Part shown: positions 26,604-37,251 of the stretch, in pieces
Position numbering within the stretch: the stretch's first letter is position 1
Layout of the letters: the number at the start of each line of letters is the position of its first letter
Source: Belnapia moabensis DSM 16746
Lineage (GTDB): Bacteria; Pseudomonadota; Alphaproteobacteria; Acetobacterales; Acetobacteraceae
Length of the DNA: 64,000 nt
Direction: 5' to 3'
Assembly (NCBI RefSeq): GCF_000745835.1
Contig: NZ_JQKB01000005.1
Span: forward strand, 1-64,000
Position numbers and translations under genes: made by a program
The notes under the pieces: model-generated
Told to the model about the DNA's origin: nothing
The model's input: the letters and a program-made list of their open reading frames with translations, nothing else
The model's database searches: none

Positions 26604-27549
26604 CGCGGCGGGGCTTGCCGCCCTCGCGCTGCTGCTCGCCGGCTGCCAACCGCGCATGGGCAGCCGCAGCGGTTTCGGCTCTGCCGTCCAGGTCTGCGAC
26701 GAATCCGGCTGCCGCGTGCAGCCGCGCGAGGCGCAAACCCTCGTTACCGGCGAGGATGAAAGGCTGCAGCGCCAGGTCGATCCGGACCTCTATCGTGGCG
26801 AGCCGATCGCCGAGCTGCGCTCAGCCGCGGCCGGTGGCGATTTCGGCGCGGCCTACCGGCTTGGCCAGGCCTATGAGTTCGGTGCAGGCGGCCTGCCGCG
26901 CAGCGCGGGGCAGGCGGCGCGGCAATACGAGGTTGCGGCCAATGCCGGAATGCCCTTCGCCATGTTCCGCCTCGGGCGCCTAGTGGAGCAGGGGGCAGCG
27001 CCGGGCGGCCGGGCCCGGGCCATCCAGCTCTACACCGGCGCGGCCCAGGGTGGCGTGGCGCAGGGGGCGCATAATCTCGGCTTCCTCTATCTGGAGGGGA
27101 GGGGCGTGCTACGCGACATGGGTGAGGCCGCGCGCTGGTTCTCCCAGGCGGCCGAGAAGGGTGTCGCTGAGAGCCAGTACAATCTCGGCCTGATGTATTT
27201 TCGCGGCGAGGGTGTCTCCCGTCGACCTTATGATGCGCTGCAATGGATGCGGCGCTCAGCGCAGAATGGCTTCCTGCCGGCGCAGAAGGCAGTCGGGAGC
27301 CTCTACATGACCGGGCTCGAGGAAATGGGCCAGGATCTTGGCGAGGCGAAGAGCTGGCTCTCACTCGCGGCCAGCCGCGGCGATGCCGAATCGCGGCGCT
27401 GGCTGCAACAGATCGAGCAGGCGGAGCGCGCCGAGCGTGATTACCAGCGCAGCCTGGCGATGCAGGCGCAGCAGACGCAGGCGCTCTGGGCCTCGGTTGC
27501 GCTGGCGGCCGCGCTGTCGCCGCCGCCGGTCACGGTGGTGATGTACTGA
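26584..27549 (+). CDS. Sel1-repeat lipoprotein
   Basis: 321 residues from a GTG at 26584, which overlaps the previous gene by 20 nt and places a lipoprotein signal (LAALALLLAGC) at the N-terminus; a longer open frame upstream lacks sense as protein. From about residue 90 there are about five Sel1-like repeats (for example AARWFSQAAEKGVAESQYNLGLMYFRGEGV is the central one, given here only by its positions about 190-219). Sel1 repeats form an alpha-solenoid used for protein interaction. Likely a periplasmic or outer-membrane adaptor working with the upstream CsgG-like protein. Confidence 0.8.
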   Translation: MRCAPASAAGLAALALLLAGCQPRMGSRSGFGSAVQVCDESGCRVQPREAQTLVTGEDERLQRQVDPDLYRGEPIAELRSAAAGGDFGAAYRLGQAYEFGAGGLPRSAGQAARQYEVAANAGMPFAMFRLGRLVEQGAAPGGRARAIQLYTGAAQGGVAQGAHNLGFLYLEGRGVLRDMGEAARWFSQAAEKGVAESQYNLGLMYFRGEGVSRRPYDALQWMRRSAQNGFLPAQKAVGSLYMTGLEEMGQDLGEAKSWLSLAASRGDAESRRWLQQIEQAERAERDYQRSLAMQAQQTQALWASVALAAALSPPPVTVVMY

Positions 27550-27555
27550 GGGCGC

Positions 27556-27584
27556 TTGACACGGAAGGCGAGGGGCCATACACC
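27556..27584 (+). promoter_or_regulatory. Candidate promoter for tRNA-Asp
   Basis: Perfect -35 TTGACA (27556-27561), 17-nt spacer, -10 candidate TACACC (27579-27584), about 17 nt upstream of the mature tRNA 5' end. Confidence 0.45.
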
Positions 27585-27600
27585 CCGCCTCCTGTCGCGG

Positions 27601-27677
<77 letters not shown>

Positions 27678-27694
27678 CGCGACGGATTGCAACG

Positions 27695-27724
27695 ACGGCG
27701 CCGCCCCCAAGGGAGCGGCGCCGT
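27695..27724 (+). terminator. Terminator after tRNA-Asp
   Basis: ACGGCGCCGC (27695-27704) pairs perfectly with GCGGCGCCGT (27715-27724) around a 10-nt loop, followed by TGCCGCATTTTG. It lies 18 nt after the tRNA. Confidence 0.65.
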
Positions 27725-27913
27725 TGCCGCATTTTGACCCCTTTTCGTTCCGGGCTTCCGTCGCCAAATCTGGCGCAGAGAAGAGCGTTCCCCCTATGGC
27801 GGAGCAAGCGGGGCAGGGCTAATGTCCCGCCGCGCTGCGCTGCGGCAAGGCGGGACCGAGCCTCGATCCTGACCCTGAAAGGCTGCCCCGGCGCGTCTGT
27901 GGGCGGAGCAAAC

Positions 27914-28282
27914 ATGACCCAGCCGCTGCTGGCCGATTATTTTCCGATCCTGGTCTTCCTGGCCATCGCGGGGGCCATCGCCGTCGCCATGGTGGGCGGC
28001 AGCCTCCTCGTGGCGCGGCAGAAGCCGAACCCGGAGAAGCTCTCCGCCTATGAGTGCGGCTTCGAGCCCTTCGACGACACGCGCCGTCGCTTCGATGTCC
28101 GCTTCTACCTGGTGGCCATCCTCTTCATCATCTTCGACCTGGAAGTCGCCTTCCTCTTCCCTTGGGCGGTGGCGCTGGGCGGCATCGGCTGGTTCGGCTT
28201 CCTGTCCATGGTCGCCTTCCTCGGCGTCCTGACGGTCGGCTTCGTCTACGAATGGCGCAAGGGCGCGCTGGACTGGGAGTGA
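27914..28282 (+). CDS. nuoA: NADH-quinone oxidoreductase subunit A
   Basis: 122-residue membrane subunit of complex I with three predicted helices and the conserved loop [20 protein letters not shown], which carries the quinone-gate cysteine. Start ATG 27914 after GGGCGGAG. First gene of the 14-gene nuo operon; the 189 nt between the tRNA-Asp terminator and this gene must hold the operon promoter, but I see no clear consensus. Confidence 0.96.
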   Translation: MTQPLLADYFPILVFLAIAGAIAVAMVGGSLLVARQKPNPEKLSAYECGFEPFDDTRRRFDVRFYLVAILFIIFDLEVAFLFPWAVALGGIGWFGFLSMVAFLGVLTVGFVYEWRKGALDWE

Positions 28283-28311
28283 CGGCACGGCCGTCCCCAC
28301 CGGAGACCCGC

Positions 28312-28869
28312 ATGAACGAGAACACGGACACCATCGCCTGGAACCGCGATCACCTGGCGCCCGGCGCGGCGCAGGACGCCGTGGTGAAGGGCATCACCGG
28401 CGAGATCGAGGATAAGGGCTTCGTCGTCGCCAACCTCGACAAGGTGGTGAATTGGGCCCGCACCGGCAGCCTCTGGCCGATGACCTTCGGCCTGGCCTGC
28501 TGCGCGGTGCCGATGATCCACGCCTACATGGCCCGCTATGACCTCGACCGCCTCGGCATCATCCCGCGCGGCTCGCCGCGGCAGTCGGACGTGATGATCG
28601 TCGCCGGCACGTTGACCAACAAGATGGCCCCCGCGCTGCGCAAGGTCTACGACCAGATGAGCGAGCCGCGCTGGGTCATCAGCATGGGCAGCTGCGCCAA
28701 TGGCGGCGGCTACTACCATTACAGCTACAGCGTGGTGCGCGGCTGCGACCGGATCGTGCCGGTCGACGTCTATGTGCCGGGCTGCCCGCCGACGGCCGAG
28801 GGGCTGATCTACGGCATCCTGCAGCTGCAGAAGAAGATCCGGCGCTCGGGGACGATCCTTCGTGGTTGA
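28312..28869 (+). CDS. nuoB: NADH-quinone oxidoreductase subunit B
   Basis: 185-residue peripheral-arm subunit holding the N2 [4Fe-4S] cluster. Cysteines occur in [18 protein letters not shown] and VPGCPPT as expected. N-terminal 35 residues are a non-conserved extension. nuoC begins inside its last codons. Confidence 0.96.
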   Translation: MNENTDTIAWNRDHLAPGAAQDAVVKGITGEIEDKGFVVANLDKVVNWARTGSLWPMTFGLACCAVPMIHAYMARYDLDRLGIIPRGSPRQSDVMIVAGTLTNKMAPALRKVYDQMSEPRWVISMGSCANGGGYYHYSYSVVRGCDRIVPVDVYVPGCPPTAEGLIYGILQLQKKIRRSGTILRG

Positions 28870-29482
28870 GAACGCAATCCTGGCCGAGCTGGGCGAGGCC
28901 GTGCAGGCGGCGCTGCCCGGCAGCCGCACCGCCATCGAACGCGGCGCCGAGCTCGTGGTGACCCTGCTGCGCGAGGGGCTGGTCGAAGCCATGCGCCGGC
29001 TGCGCGACGAGTTCCATTTTGAGCAGCTCATGGATCTCTGCGGGACGGACTGGCCGAATCGGCCCCTTCGCTTCGAGGTGGTCTACAACCTGCTAAGCCT
29101 CACGCAGAACCGTCGCATCCGTGTCGTCGTCGCCACCGATGCGGCCACGCCGGTGCCGAGCATCGCTTCCGTCTGGCCCTGCGCCACTTGGTACGAGCGC
29201 GAAGCCTGGGACATGTACGGCGTCGTCTTCGAAGGCCAGACCGACCTGCGCCGGTTGCTGACCGATTACGGCTTCGAGGGTCATCCGCTGCGCAAGGACT
29301 TCCCGCTCACCGGCCATGTCGAGGTCCGCTACGACGAGGAGCGGAAGCAGGTGGTCTATGAGCCGGTGAAGCTCCAGCAGGATTGGCGGAATTTCGATTT
29401 CCTCTCGCCCTGGGAAGGCATGACCACCCTGCCCGGCGACGAGAAGGTCCATCTCAACCGTATCGAGGGAGGCAAGGCATGA
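28862..29482 (+). CDS. nuoC: NADH-quinone oxidoreductase subunit C
   Basis: 206-residue 30-kDa subunit, separate from NuoD as is usual in Alphaproteobacteria. Signature [20 protein letters not shown] and the [12 protein letters not shown] motif. GTG start overlapping the nuoB stop by 8 nt. Confidence 0.95.
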   Translation: MVENAILAELGEAVQAALPGSRTAIERGAELVVTLLREGLVEAMRRLRDEFHFEQLMDLCGTDWPNRPLRFEVVYNLLSLTQNRRIRVVVATDAATPVPSIASVWPCATWYEREAWDMYGVVFEGQTDLRRLLTDYGFEGHPLRKDFPLTGHVEVRYDEERKQVVYEPVKLQQDWRNFDFLSPWEGMTTLPGDEKVHLNRIEGGKA

Positions 29483-30759
29483 GCGGCAGTTCCGCCATGG
29501 CCTCGGAGGCGGGGCCGCTGACCTCCGCCGCCGATCCGGCCACCATGCCGTCCGCGACCGGCCTCTCCAACGAGGCGAGGACGGTCGAGGTCGACAGCCA
29601 CACGATCAATTTCGGCCCGCAGCACCCGGCGGCGCATGGCGTGCTGCGCCTCATCCTCGAGATGAAGGGCGAGATGGTGGAGCGCGCCGACCCGCATATC
29701 GGCCTGCTGCATCGCGGCACCGAGAAGCTGATCGAGTACAAGACCTATCTCCAGGCGATGCCCTATATGGACCGCCTGGACTACGTCAGCCCGATGTGCA
29801 TGGAGCACAGCTGGGTGCTGGCGGTGGAACGGCTGCTGCATATCGAGAACGACGTGCCGGAGCGCGCCCGCGTCATCCGCACCATGTTCGCCGAGCTGAC
29901 GCGCATCCTGAACCACCTGCTGAACGTCACCACTTATGCGCTCGACTGCGGCGCCATCACGCCGGCGCTCTGGGGTTTCGAACAGCGCGAGCATCTGCTG
30001 GAATTCTACGAAGCGGCGGGCGGCAGCCATTACCATGTCAACTACTTCCGCCCGGGTGGCGTCTCCCGCGACCTGCCGGCGGGGCTGACGGACCGGATCG
30101 CCGGCTGGTGCGACCAGTTCCCGAAATTCCTCGACGATCTCGAGGGGCTGCTGACCAACAACCGCATCTTCAAGCAGCGCACCGTCGATATCGGCATCAT
30201 GACGGCCGAGATGGCGATGGAATGGGGCTTCTCCGGTCCCTGCCTGCGCGCCTCCGGCGTCCCCTGGGACCTGCGCAAGTCGCAGCCTTACGAGATCTAC
30301 GACCAGCTCGATTTCGGGATCCCGGTCGGCCGCCAAGGTGACTGCTACGACCGCTACCTCGTCCGCATGATGGAGATGCGGCAGAGCCTCAGCATGGTGA
30401 AGCAGTGCCTCGGGCGGCTGAAGCCGGGGCCGATCAAGATCCTCGACAACAAGATCGTCCCGCCGAAGCGCGGCGAGATGAAGCGGTCGATGGAATCGCT
30501 GATCCATCACTTCAAGCTCTACACCGAGGGTTTCCATGTGCCGGAAGGCGCGACCTACACCGTGACCGAGGCGCCGAAGGGCGAATTCGGCATGTATCTG
30601 GTCGCCGACGGCACCAACAAACCGTACCGTTGCAAGGTCCGGGCGCCGGGCTTCGCCCATCTGCAGGCCATGGAAGTGCTCTCCAAGGGGCACATGCTGG
30701 CCGATGCGGTGGCGATCATTGGGTCGCTCGACATCGTCTTCGGGGAGATCGATCGCTGA
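29479..30759 (+). CDS. nuoD: NADH-quinone oxidoreductase subunit D
   Basis: 426-residue 49-kDa subunit that helps form the quinone site. Conserved [23 protein letters not shown] and the C-terminal DIVFGEIDR end. ATGA overlap with nuoC. It carries about 35 extra N-terminal residues (Ser/Ala-rich) before the conserved core, so a later start is possible, but no better ribosome site is visible. Confidence 0.96.
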   Translation: MSGSSAMASEAGPLTSAADPATMPSATGLSNEARTVEVDSHTINFGPQHPAAHGVLRLILEMKGEMVERADPHIGLLHRGTEKLIEYKTYLQAMPYMDRLDYVSPMCMEHSWVLAVERLLHIENDVPERARVIRTMFAELTRILNHLLNVTTYALDCGAITPALWGFEQREHLLEFYEAAGGSHYHVNYFRPGGVSRDLPAGLTDRIAGWCDQFPKFLDDLEGLLTNNRIFKQRTVDIGIMTAEMAMEWGFSGPCLRASGVPWDLRKSQPYEIYDQLDFGIPVGRQGDCYDRYLVRMMEMRQSLSMVKQCLGRLKPGPIKILDNKIVPPKRGEMKRSMESLIHHFKLYTEGFHVPEGATYTVTEAPKGEFGMYLVADGTNKPYRCKVRAPGFAHLQAMEVLSKGHMLADAVAIIGSLDIVFGEIDR

Positions 30760-31394
30760 TGGACGCCGAACTCTCCACCGCCACCGAGTTTCCGCAGCCC
30801 GAAAGCTTCTCCTTCGACGAGGAAAGCCTGAAGGCCATCGAGACCATCGTGAAGCGCTACCCGCCCGGCAAGCAGGCGAGCGCTGTCATCCCGCTGCTCT
30901 ATGTCGTGCAGCGGCAGATGAAGCGCAGCACCGGCAGCGCCTGGGTGCCGAACAAGGGCATGGATGCGGTGGCGGAGCGGCTCGGCATGGCGCCCATCCG
31001 CGTCTACGAAGTTGCCACCTTCTACTTCATGTTCAACATGAAGCCGATCGGGAAGCATCACCTCCAGGTCTGCGCCACGACGCCTTGCTGGCTGCGTGGT
31101 TCCGATGAGGTGTCCCGCGCCTGTCGTGACGCCGGCAAGCTCGGCGGCTGGGGACAGACCAGCGAGGACAAGATGTTCACCTTGTCCGAGGTGGAATGCC
31201 TCGGCGGCTGCGTGAACGCGCCGATCCTGCAGGTCGACGACGACTACTACGAAGACATGGATTACGAGAGCACGGTCAGGCTGATCGAAGCGCTGCGACG
31301 CGGCGAGCGGCCGGCGCCCGGCTCCGTCATCGGCCGCCAAACGAGCGCGCCGGAGGGCGGGCCGCAGACGCTGCTGGACGTGCCGGGGGAATGA
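30759..31394 (+). CDS. nuoE: NADH-quinone oxidoreductase subunit E
   Basis: 211-residue 24-kDa subunit with a thioredoxin-like [2Fe-2S] domain: CATTPC and CLGGCVNAP carry the four cysteines. A C-terminal extension of about 35 residues ([12 protein letters not shown]) is typical of alphaproteobacterial NuoE. TGATG overlap with nuoD. Confidence 0.95.
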   Translation: MDAELSTATEFPQPESFSFDEESLKAIETIVKRYPPGKQASAVIPLLYVVQRQMKRSTGSAWVPNKGMDAVAERLGMAPIRVYEVATFYFMFNMKPIGKHHLQVCATTPCWLRGSDEVSRACRDAGKLGGWGQTSEDKMFTLSEVECLGGCVNAPILQVDDDYYEDMDYESTVRLIEALRRGERPAPGSVIGRQTSAPEGGPQTLLDVPGE

Positions 31395-31398
31395 CGCC

Positions 31399-32703
31399 AT
31401 GGCGCTGAGCGACAAGGACCGCATCTTCACCAACCTGTACGGGTTGCAGGACTGGCGCCTTCCGGCTGCGCGCAAACGTGGCCAATGGGACGGCACCAAG
31501 GCGCTCATCGAGAAGGGGCGCGACTGGATCATCGAGGAGGTGAAGAATTCCGGCCTCCGCGGACGGGGCGGAGCGGGATTTCCGACCGGCCTCAAATGGT
31601 CCTTCATGCCGAAGCAGCCGGGCGACCGGCCGCACTACCTCGTGGTGAATGCCGATGAGTCCGAGCCCGGCACCTGCAAGGACCGGGACATCCTGCGCCA
31701 CGATCCGCATACGCTGATCGAAGGCTGCCTGGTCGCCGGCGTCGCCATGGGCGCGCATGCCGGCTACATCTATGTCCGCGGCGAATACTATAACGAGCAT
31801 CTCGTCCTGCAGGCGGCGATCGACGAAGCCTATGCGGCAGGTCTGCTCGGGCCGAATGCCTGCGGCGCCGGCTGGGATTTCGACCTCTACGTTCATCGCG
31901 GTGCCGGCGCCTATATCTGCGGCGAGGAGACGGCGCTCATCGAGAGCCTCGAGGGCAAGAAGGGGATGCCGCGGCTGAAGCCGCCATTCCCGGCGGCCGT
32001 CGGACTTTATGGCTGCCCCTCGACGGTGAACAATGTCGAGACCATCGCCGTGGTGCCGACGATCCTTCGCCGCGGGGCGCCATGGTTTGCCGGGTTCGGC
32101 CGGCCGAAGAACAGCGGTACCAAGATCTTCTGCATCCAGGGCCATGTGAACAAGCCCTGCAATGTGGAGGAAGAGATGTCGATCCCGCTGCGGGAGCTCA
32201 TCGAGCGGCATGCCGGCGGCGTGCGCGGCGGCTGGGACAACCTGCTGGCCGTCATCCCGGGCGGCAGCTCGACGCCGATGATTCCTAAGGCCGTCTGCGA
32301 CGACGTGCTGATGGATTTCGACGCGCTGCGCGAGCACAAGACCGGCCTCGGCACGGCGGGCGTGATCGTGATGGACAAGTCCACCGATCTCATCAAGGCG
32401 ATCGCCCGGCTCTCGACCTTCTACAAGCATGAGAGTTGCGGCCAGTGCACCCCCTGCCGCGAGGGCATGGGCTGGGTGAAGCGCATGATGGACCGCATGG
32501 TCGAGGGCCGCGCCGAGGTGGCCGAGATCGACGTGCTGGAGCAGGTGACGCGGCAGATCGAGGGACACACGATCTGCGCGCTCGCCGATGGCGGCGTCTG
32601 GCCGGTGCAGGGGCTGATCCGGCACTTCCGGCCGATGATGGAAGAGCGTATTGCCGCCTACAAGGCGGGCAAGGCCGCGCCCATGGCGCTGGCGGCGGAG
32701 TAG
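31399..32703 (+). CDS. nuoF: NADH-quinone oxidoreductase subunit F
   Basis: 434-residue NADH- and FMN-binding subunit. NADH/FMN glycine-rich stretches [16 protein letters not shown] and [13 protein letters not shown], and the [4Fe-4S] motif [11 protein letters not shown] plus a later Cys in GHTICALAD. Electrons enter complex I here. Confidence 0.97.
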   Translation: MALSDKDRIFTNLYGLQDWRLPAARKRGQWDGTKALIEKGRDWIIEEVKNSGLRGRGGAGFPTGLKWSFMPKQPGDRPHYLVVNADESEPGTCKDRDILRHDPHTLIEGCLVAGVAMGAHAGYIYVRGEYYNEHLVLQAAIDEAYAAGLLGPNACGAGWDFDLYVHRGAGAYICGEETALIESLEGKKGMPRLKPPFPAAVGLYGCPSTVNNVETIAVVPTILRRGAPWFAGFGRPKNSGTKIFCIQGHVNKPCNVEEEMSIPLRELIERHAGGVRGGWDNLLAVIPGGSSTPMIPKAVCDDVLMDFDALREHKTGLGTAGVIVMDKSTDLIKAIARLSTFYKHESCGQCTPCREGMGWVKRMMDRMVEGRAEVAEIDVLEQVTRQIEGHTICALADGGVWPVQGLIRHFRPMMEERIAAYKAGKAAPMALAAE

Positions 32704-32707
32704 GACT

Positions 32708-34714
32708 ATGGCGAAGGTCACCGTCGACGGGATCGAGGTGGAAGTGCCGAACGGCGTCTCCGTCCTCCAGGCCTGCGAGGCAGCAGGGAAGGAGATTCCC
32801 CGCTTCTGTTATCATGAGCGACTGAGCGTCGCCGGCAATTGCCGGATGTGCCTGGTCGAAGTCGAGAAGGCGCCGAAGCCCATCGCCTCCTGCGCCTATC
32901 CGGTCGCGGACGGGATGAAGGTCTTCACCGACAGCCCGATGGTCCGCAACGGCCGCCGCGGCGTCATGGAATTCCTGCTGATCAACCACCCGCTGGACTG
33001 CCCGATCTGCGACCAGGGCGGCGAGTGCGACCTGCAGGATCAAGCCGTGGCCTTCGGCGGCGATGCCAGCCGCTACCGCGAAGAGAAGCGCGCGGTGAAG
33101 GACAAGTATCTTGGCCCGCTGGTCAAGACGATCATGAACCGGTGCATCCAGTGCACCCGGTGCGTGCGCTTCGCCACCGAGGTCGCCGGCGTGCCGGAAC
33201 TCGGCGCGACGAACCGCGGCGAGAACATGGAGATCGGCACCTATGTCGAGAAGGCGCTGACGACCGAGCTCAGCGGCAACCTGATCGATATTTGCCCGGT
33301 CGGAGCGCTCACCTCGCGTCCCTATGCCTATGTCAGCCGGCCCTGGGAGCTGCGGAAGACCGACAGCGTCGACGTGCTGGATGCGACCGGCACCAATATC
33401 CGGGTCGATGCCCGCGCCGGAGAGGTGCTGCGCATCCTACCGCGCACCAATGACGACGTGAACGAGGAATGGATGGCCGATCGCGGCCGCTTCGCCTTCG
33501 ACGGGTTGAAGCGCCGCCGGCTGGACCGGCCTTGGGTACGGCAGAACGGCAAGCTGAAGCCGGCAAGCTGGGCTGAGGCCTTCACCGCCATCGCGGCCGG
33601 CATCAAGGGGCGGAAGATCGGTGCCGTCGCAGGCGAGTTGGCGGATGCCGAGGCGACCGTCGCGCTGCGCGACCTGATGGCGGCGCTCGGCAGCAACCAC
33701 CTCGAATGCCGGACGGACGGCGCGGCGATCGACGCCTCCCGGCGCGACTTCTACACCTTCAACACCGGCATCGCCGGCATCGAGGAGGCGGATGCGCTGC
33801 TGATCATCGGCAGCAACCCGCGGCTCGAAGCGCCGGTGATCAATGCGCGCATCCGCAAGCGGGTGGCGACGGGCGGCATCCCGGTCGGCTTTATCGGCCC
33901 GCGCGGGCTGAACCTGACCTATGCGCAGGACTGGCTGGGGGAGGGGGGGGCGACCCTCTCTGCCTTGGTCGGCGGCCAGCATCGCTTCAACGAGGTGCTG
34001 CGTGCGGCGAAGCGGCCGATGCTGATCCTCGGCCGTGGCGCGCTGGCGCGGCCGGATGGTGCGGCGGTGCTCGCGGCCGCCTGGCAGGTGGCGGCGCAGA
34101 ACGGCATGTTGCAGGCCGACTGGCACGGTTTCAACCTGTTGCACCAGTTCGGTGGCCAAGTGGCGCCGCTCGACCTCGGCTTCACCACCGGCATCCCGGC
34201 GGACATCGAGGCGCTGTGGCTGCTCGGCGCCGAGGTGCCGGCGGCGGTGCCGGAGGGTGCCTTTGTCATCTACCAGGGCCATCACGGCGAGGCCGGCGCG
34301 GCGCGGGCGGATGTCATCCTCCCCGGCGCGGCCTATACGGAAAAGGACGCGACCTGGGTCAACACCGAAGGCCGGGTGCAGCGTGGGCGACTGGCCGTCT
34401 ATCCCCCGGGTGAGGCGCGGGAGGATTGGAAGATCCTGCGCGCCGCGAGCGAGGTGCTCGGCATCCGTCTGCCCTATGACTCGATGGACGGCGTGAGGGC
34501 GCGGCTGGTCGAAGCCAATCCGGTCTTCGGCGGACCGGGCTTCGCGCCGCATGGTTGCACCGACCTTGCCGGGCCGGTGGGCGATGTCGGTGGCGTCGCC
34601 GAGGCGGCCTTCGCCTCCTCGATACACAACTATTGGCAGGCTGACGTGATCAGCCGCGCTTCCGCCACGATGGCGGAATGCGCACGCACCTACCTGCCCC
34701 AGGCGGCGGAGTAA
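32708..34714 (+). CDS. nuoG: NADH-quinone oxidoreductase subunit G
   Basis: 668-residue 75-kDa subunit. N-terminal ferredoxin-like [2Fe-2S] ([15 protein letters not shown]), the His-ligated [4Fe-4S] ([18 protein letters not shown]), the [10 protein letters not shown] cluster and a molybdopterin-oxidoreductase-like C-terminal domain without cofactor. It is the short form, lacking the extra cluster and tail found in E. coli NuoG. Confidence 0.96.
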   Translation: MAKVTVDGIEVEVPNGVSVLQACEAAGKEIPRFCYHERLSVAGNCRMCLVEVEKAPKPIASCAYPVADGMKVFTDSPMVRNGRRGVMEFLLINHPLDCPICDQGGECDLQDQAVAFGGDASRYREEKRAVKDKYLGPLVKTIMNRCIQCTRCVRFATEVAGVPELGATNRGENMEIGTYVEKALTTELSGNLIDICPVGALTSRPYAYVSRPWELRKTDSVDVLDATGTNIRVDARAGEVLRILPRTNDDVNEEWMADRGRFAFDGLKRRRLDRPWVRQNGKLKPASWAEAFTAIAAGIKGRKIGAVAGELADAEATVALRDLMAALGSNHLECRTDGAAIDASRRDFYTFNTGIAGIEEADALLIIGSNPRLEAPVINARIRKRVATGGIPVGFIGPRGLNLTYAQDWLGEGGATLSALVGGQHRFNEVLRAAKRPMLILGRGALARPDGAAVLAAAWQVAAQNGMLQADWHGFNLLHQFGGQVAPLDLGFTTGIPADIEALWLLGAEVPAAVPEGAFVIYQGHHGEAGAARADVILPGAAYTEKDATWVNTEGRVQRGRLAVYPPGEAREDWKILRAASEVLGIRLPYDSMDGVRARLVEANPVFGGPGFAPHGCTDLAGPVGDVGGVAEAAFASSIHNYWQADVISRASATMAECARTYLPQAAE

Positions 34715-34720
34715 GCGGGC

Positions 34721-35731
34721 ATGGATGGTTTCCTCGCCTCGCCCATCGGCATCCTCGCCATAACCGTGGCGCAGACGCTGGCGCTGCTGGTGCCGGTGCT
34801 GATCGCCGTCGCCTACCTGACGCTCGCCGAGCGCAAGGTACTGGCGGCGATGCAGCTGCGCCGCGGGCCGAATGTCGTCGGCCCCTTCGGCCTGCTGCAG
34901 CCTTTCGCCGATGCGTTGAAGATGCTGATGAAGGAGACGATCGTCCCGTCCGGGGCCAATCGCTTTCTCTTCATCCTGGCGCCGATTTTGCTTTTCATGC
35001 TGGCAATGATCGCCTGGGCGGTGATCCCGGTGCAGGATGGCTGGGCGATCGCCGACATCAATGTCGGCATTCTCTACCTCTTCGCGGTCAGCTCGCTGGG
35101 CGTCTACGGCGTTATCATCGCCGGCTGGGCCAGCAATTCGAAATACGCTTTCCTCGGCGCGCTGCGGTCGGCGGCGCAGATGGTGAGCTACGAGGTCTCC
35201 ATCGGCTTCGTCATCGTCACCGTGCTGCTCTGCGTCGGCTCGCTGAACCTGACCGATGTGGTGCGGGCGCAGGAGCGGGTGTGGTTCTTCATCCCGCTCT
35301 TCCCCATGTTCATCATCTTCTTCATCAGCGCGCTGGCCGAGACCAACCGTGCGCCCTTCGATCTGCCGGAGGGCGAGAGCGAGCTGGTGGCCGGCTTCTT
35401 CGTCGAATACAGCAGCATGTCCTTCGCGCTGTTCTTCCTCGGCGAATACGCGAACATGATCCTGATGTCGGCGCTGACCACCATCCTCTTCCTGGGGGGC
35501 TGGCATCCGCCGATGCATGTGGAGCCCTTCATCTGGGTCCCGGGCTTCGTCTGGTTCGCGCTGAAGATCGCGCTGCTGCTCTTCGTCTTCATCTGGGTGC
35601 GGGCGACCTTCCCGCGCTACCGCTACGACCAGCTGATGCGGCTGGGCTGGAAGGTCTTCCTGCCTTTCAGCCTGGTCTGGCTGGTCCTGACGGCGGCAGT
35701 GCTGAAGCTCGCCGGCTGGCTCCCAGCCTAA
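34721..35731 (+). CDS. nuoH: NADH-quinone oxidoreductase subunit H
   Basis: 336-residue membrane subunit at the junction of the two arms, about eight helices. Signatures [15 protein letters not shown] and [18 protein letters not shown], the latter containing acidic residues of the quinone/proton loop. Confidence 0.97.
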   Translation: MDGFLASPIGILAITVAQTLALLVPVLIAVAYLTLAERKVLAAMQLRRGPNVVGPFGLLQPFADALKMLMKETIVPSGANRFLFILAPILLFMLAMIAWAVIPVQDGWAIADINVGILYLFAVSSLGVYGVIIAGWASNSKYAFLGALRSAAQMVSYEVSIGFVIVTVLLCVGSLNLTDVVRAQERVWFFIPLFPMFIIFFISALAETNRAPFDLPEGESELVAGFFVEYSSMSFALFFLGEYANMILMSALTTILFLGGWHPPMHVEPFIWVPGFVWFALKIALLLFVFIWVRATFPRYRYDQLMRLGWKVFLPFSLVWLVLTAAVLKLAGWLPA

Positions 35732-35742
35732 GGATACCCACC

Positions 35743-36231
35743 ATGGCAAGCCTCGATCGCGCCGCCCGCAGCCTGCTGCTTTCCGAGCTGGTCTCGGGCA
35801 TGGCGTTGACCTTGAAGTATTTCTTCAAGCCCAAGGTCACCATCAACTACCCCTATGAGAAGGGGCCGCTCAGCCCCCGCTTCAAAGGCGAGCATGCGCT
35901 GCGCCGCTACCCGAATGGCGAGGAGCGGTGCATCGCCTGCAAGCTCTGTGAGGCGGTCTGCCCTGCCCTGGCCATCACCATCGAGGCCGAGCCGCGCGAG
36001 GACGGCAGCCGCCGCACGACGCGCTACGACATCGACATGACCAAATGCATCTATTGCGGCATGTGCGAGGAAGCCTGCCCTGTGGATGCCATCGTCGAGG
36101 GGCCGAATTTCGAGTTCAGCGTCGAGACCCGCGAGGAGCTGATGTACGACAAGGCACGGCTGCTGGCGAATGGCGACCGTTGGGAGCCGGAGCTGGCCAA
36201 GCGGCTCGAACTCGACGCACCCTATCGCTGA
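35743..36231 (+). CDS. nuoI: NADH-quinone oxidoreductase subunit I
   Basis: 162-residue ferredoxin-like subunit with two [4Fe-4S] motifs, [12 protein letters not shown] and [12 protein letters not shown], and an N-terminal amphipathic helix. Normal alphaproteobacterial length. Confidence 0.97.
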   Translation: MASLDRAARSLLLSELVSGMALTLKYFFKPKVTINYPYEKGPLSPRFKGEHALRRYPNGEERCIACKLCEAVCPALAITIEAEPREDGSRRTTRYDIDMTKCIYCGMCEEACPVDAIVEGPNFEFSVETREELMYDKARLLANGDRWEPELAKRLELDAPYR

Positions 36232-36244
36232 ATCGGATGTCCCG

Positions 36245-36937
36245 ATGATCGCCGCGCTCGCCTTCTACCTCTTCGCGGCCATCCTGATCGCCTCGGCGGT
36301 CATGGTGGTCACGGCACGCAACCCGGTCCACAGCGTGCTCTTCCTGATCCTTGCCTTCTTCAACGCGGCGGCGCTGTTCCTGATCGCCGGGGCCGAGTTC
36401 CTGGCGATGATTTTGGTCATCGTCTATGTCGGCGCGGTCGCCGTGCTGTTCCTCTTCGTGGTGATGATGCTGGACATCGACTTCGCCCGCCTGCGCGAGG
36501 GCTTCCAGCGCTACGCCCCGATCGGCGCGATCATCGGCGGCATCCTGTTCCTTGAGCTGGTTCTCGTCGTCGGAAGCTGGGGTTTCTCCAGCCAGGCGAA
36601 CGAGTTGCGCCTCGCGCCGAACCCGGGCGCCGACGTTACCAACGCCGAGGCGATCGGGCGCATTCTCTATACGGACTATGTCTACCTCTTTCAGGCTTCG
36701 GGCCTCGTGCTGCTGGTGGCGATGATCGGCGCGATCGTGCTGACGCACCGCCAGCGCGAGGGCACTAAGCGGCAGAACATCGCAGCCCAGGTCTATCGCA
36801 CCGGCTCCGTGGCGCTTGAGAAGGTGCCTAGCGGCGCCGGCATCGCCACACTCGGCATCCGCCGCCCGCCGGAGCCGGAACCCGAGGCGCCGAAGGTCAC
36901 GCATGACACCGGGCATGGCCATGGGGGGCACCACTGA
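36245..36937 (+). CDS. nuoJ: NADH-quinone oxidoreductase subunit J
   Basis: 230-residue membrane subunit, five helices, with [19 protein letters not shown], the pi-bulge helix region. The C-terminus has a His-rich tail ([11 protein letters not shown]) of unknown meaning. It ends one base before the nuoK start. Confidence 0.95.
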   Translation: MIAALAFYLFAAILIASAVMVVTARNPVHSVLFLILAFFNAAALFLIAGAEFLAMILVIVYVGAVAVLFLFVVMMLDIDFARLREGFQRYAPIGAIIGGILFLELVLVVGSWGFSSQANELRLAPNPGADVTNAEAIGRILYTDYVYLFQASGLVLLVAMIGAIVLTHRQREGTKRQNIAAQVYRTGSVALEKVPSGAGIATLGIRRPPEPEPEAPKVTHDTGHGHGGHH

Positions 36938-36938
36938 G

Positions 36939-37247
36939 ATGACCATTGGCCTTGCCCATTACTTGACCGTCAGCGCCATCCTGCTGGTGCTCGGCATCTT
37001 CGGCATTTTCCTGAACCGGAAGAATGTCATCGTCATCCTAATGAGCGTGGAGCTGATCCTGCTCTCGGTGAACCTAAATTTCGTCGCCTTCTCCGCCTCG
37101 TTGCAGGACCTGAACGGGCAGATCTTCGCCATGTTCGTTCTCACCGTGGCGGCGGCGGAAGCAGCCATCGGGCTGGCCATCGTCGTCATCTACTTCCGCA
37201 ACCGCGGCAGCATCGAGGTCGAGGGTATCTCGACGCTGAAGGGCTGA
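36939..37247 (+). CDS. nuoK: NADH-quinone oxidoreductase subunit K
   Basis: 102-residue, three-helix antiporter-like subunit. Glutamates in [13 protein letters not shown] and [11 protein letters not shown] are the conserved proton-path residues. The ATG at 36939 gives the family length. Confidence 0.96.
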   Translation: MTIGLAHYLTVSAILLVLGIFGIFLNRKNVIVILMSVELILLSVNLNFVAFSASLQDLNGQIFAMFVLTVAAAEAAIGLAIVVIYFRNRGSIEVEGISTLKG

Positions 37248-37251
37248 ACCC

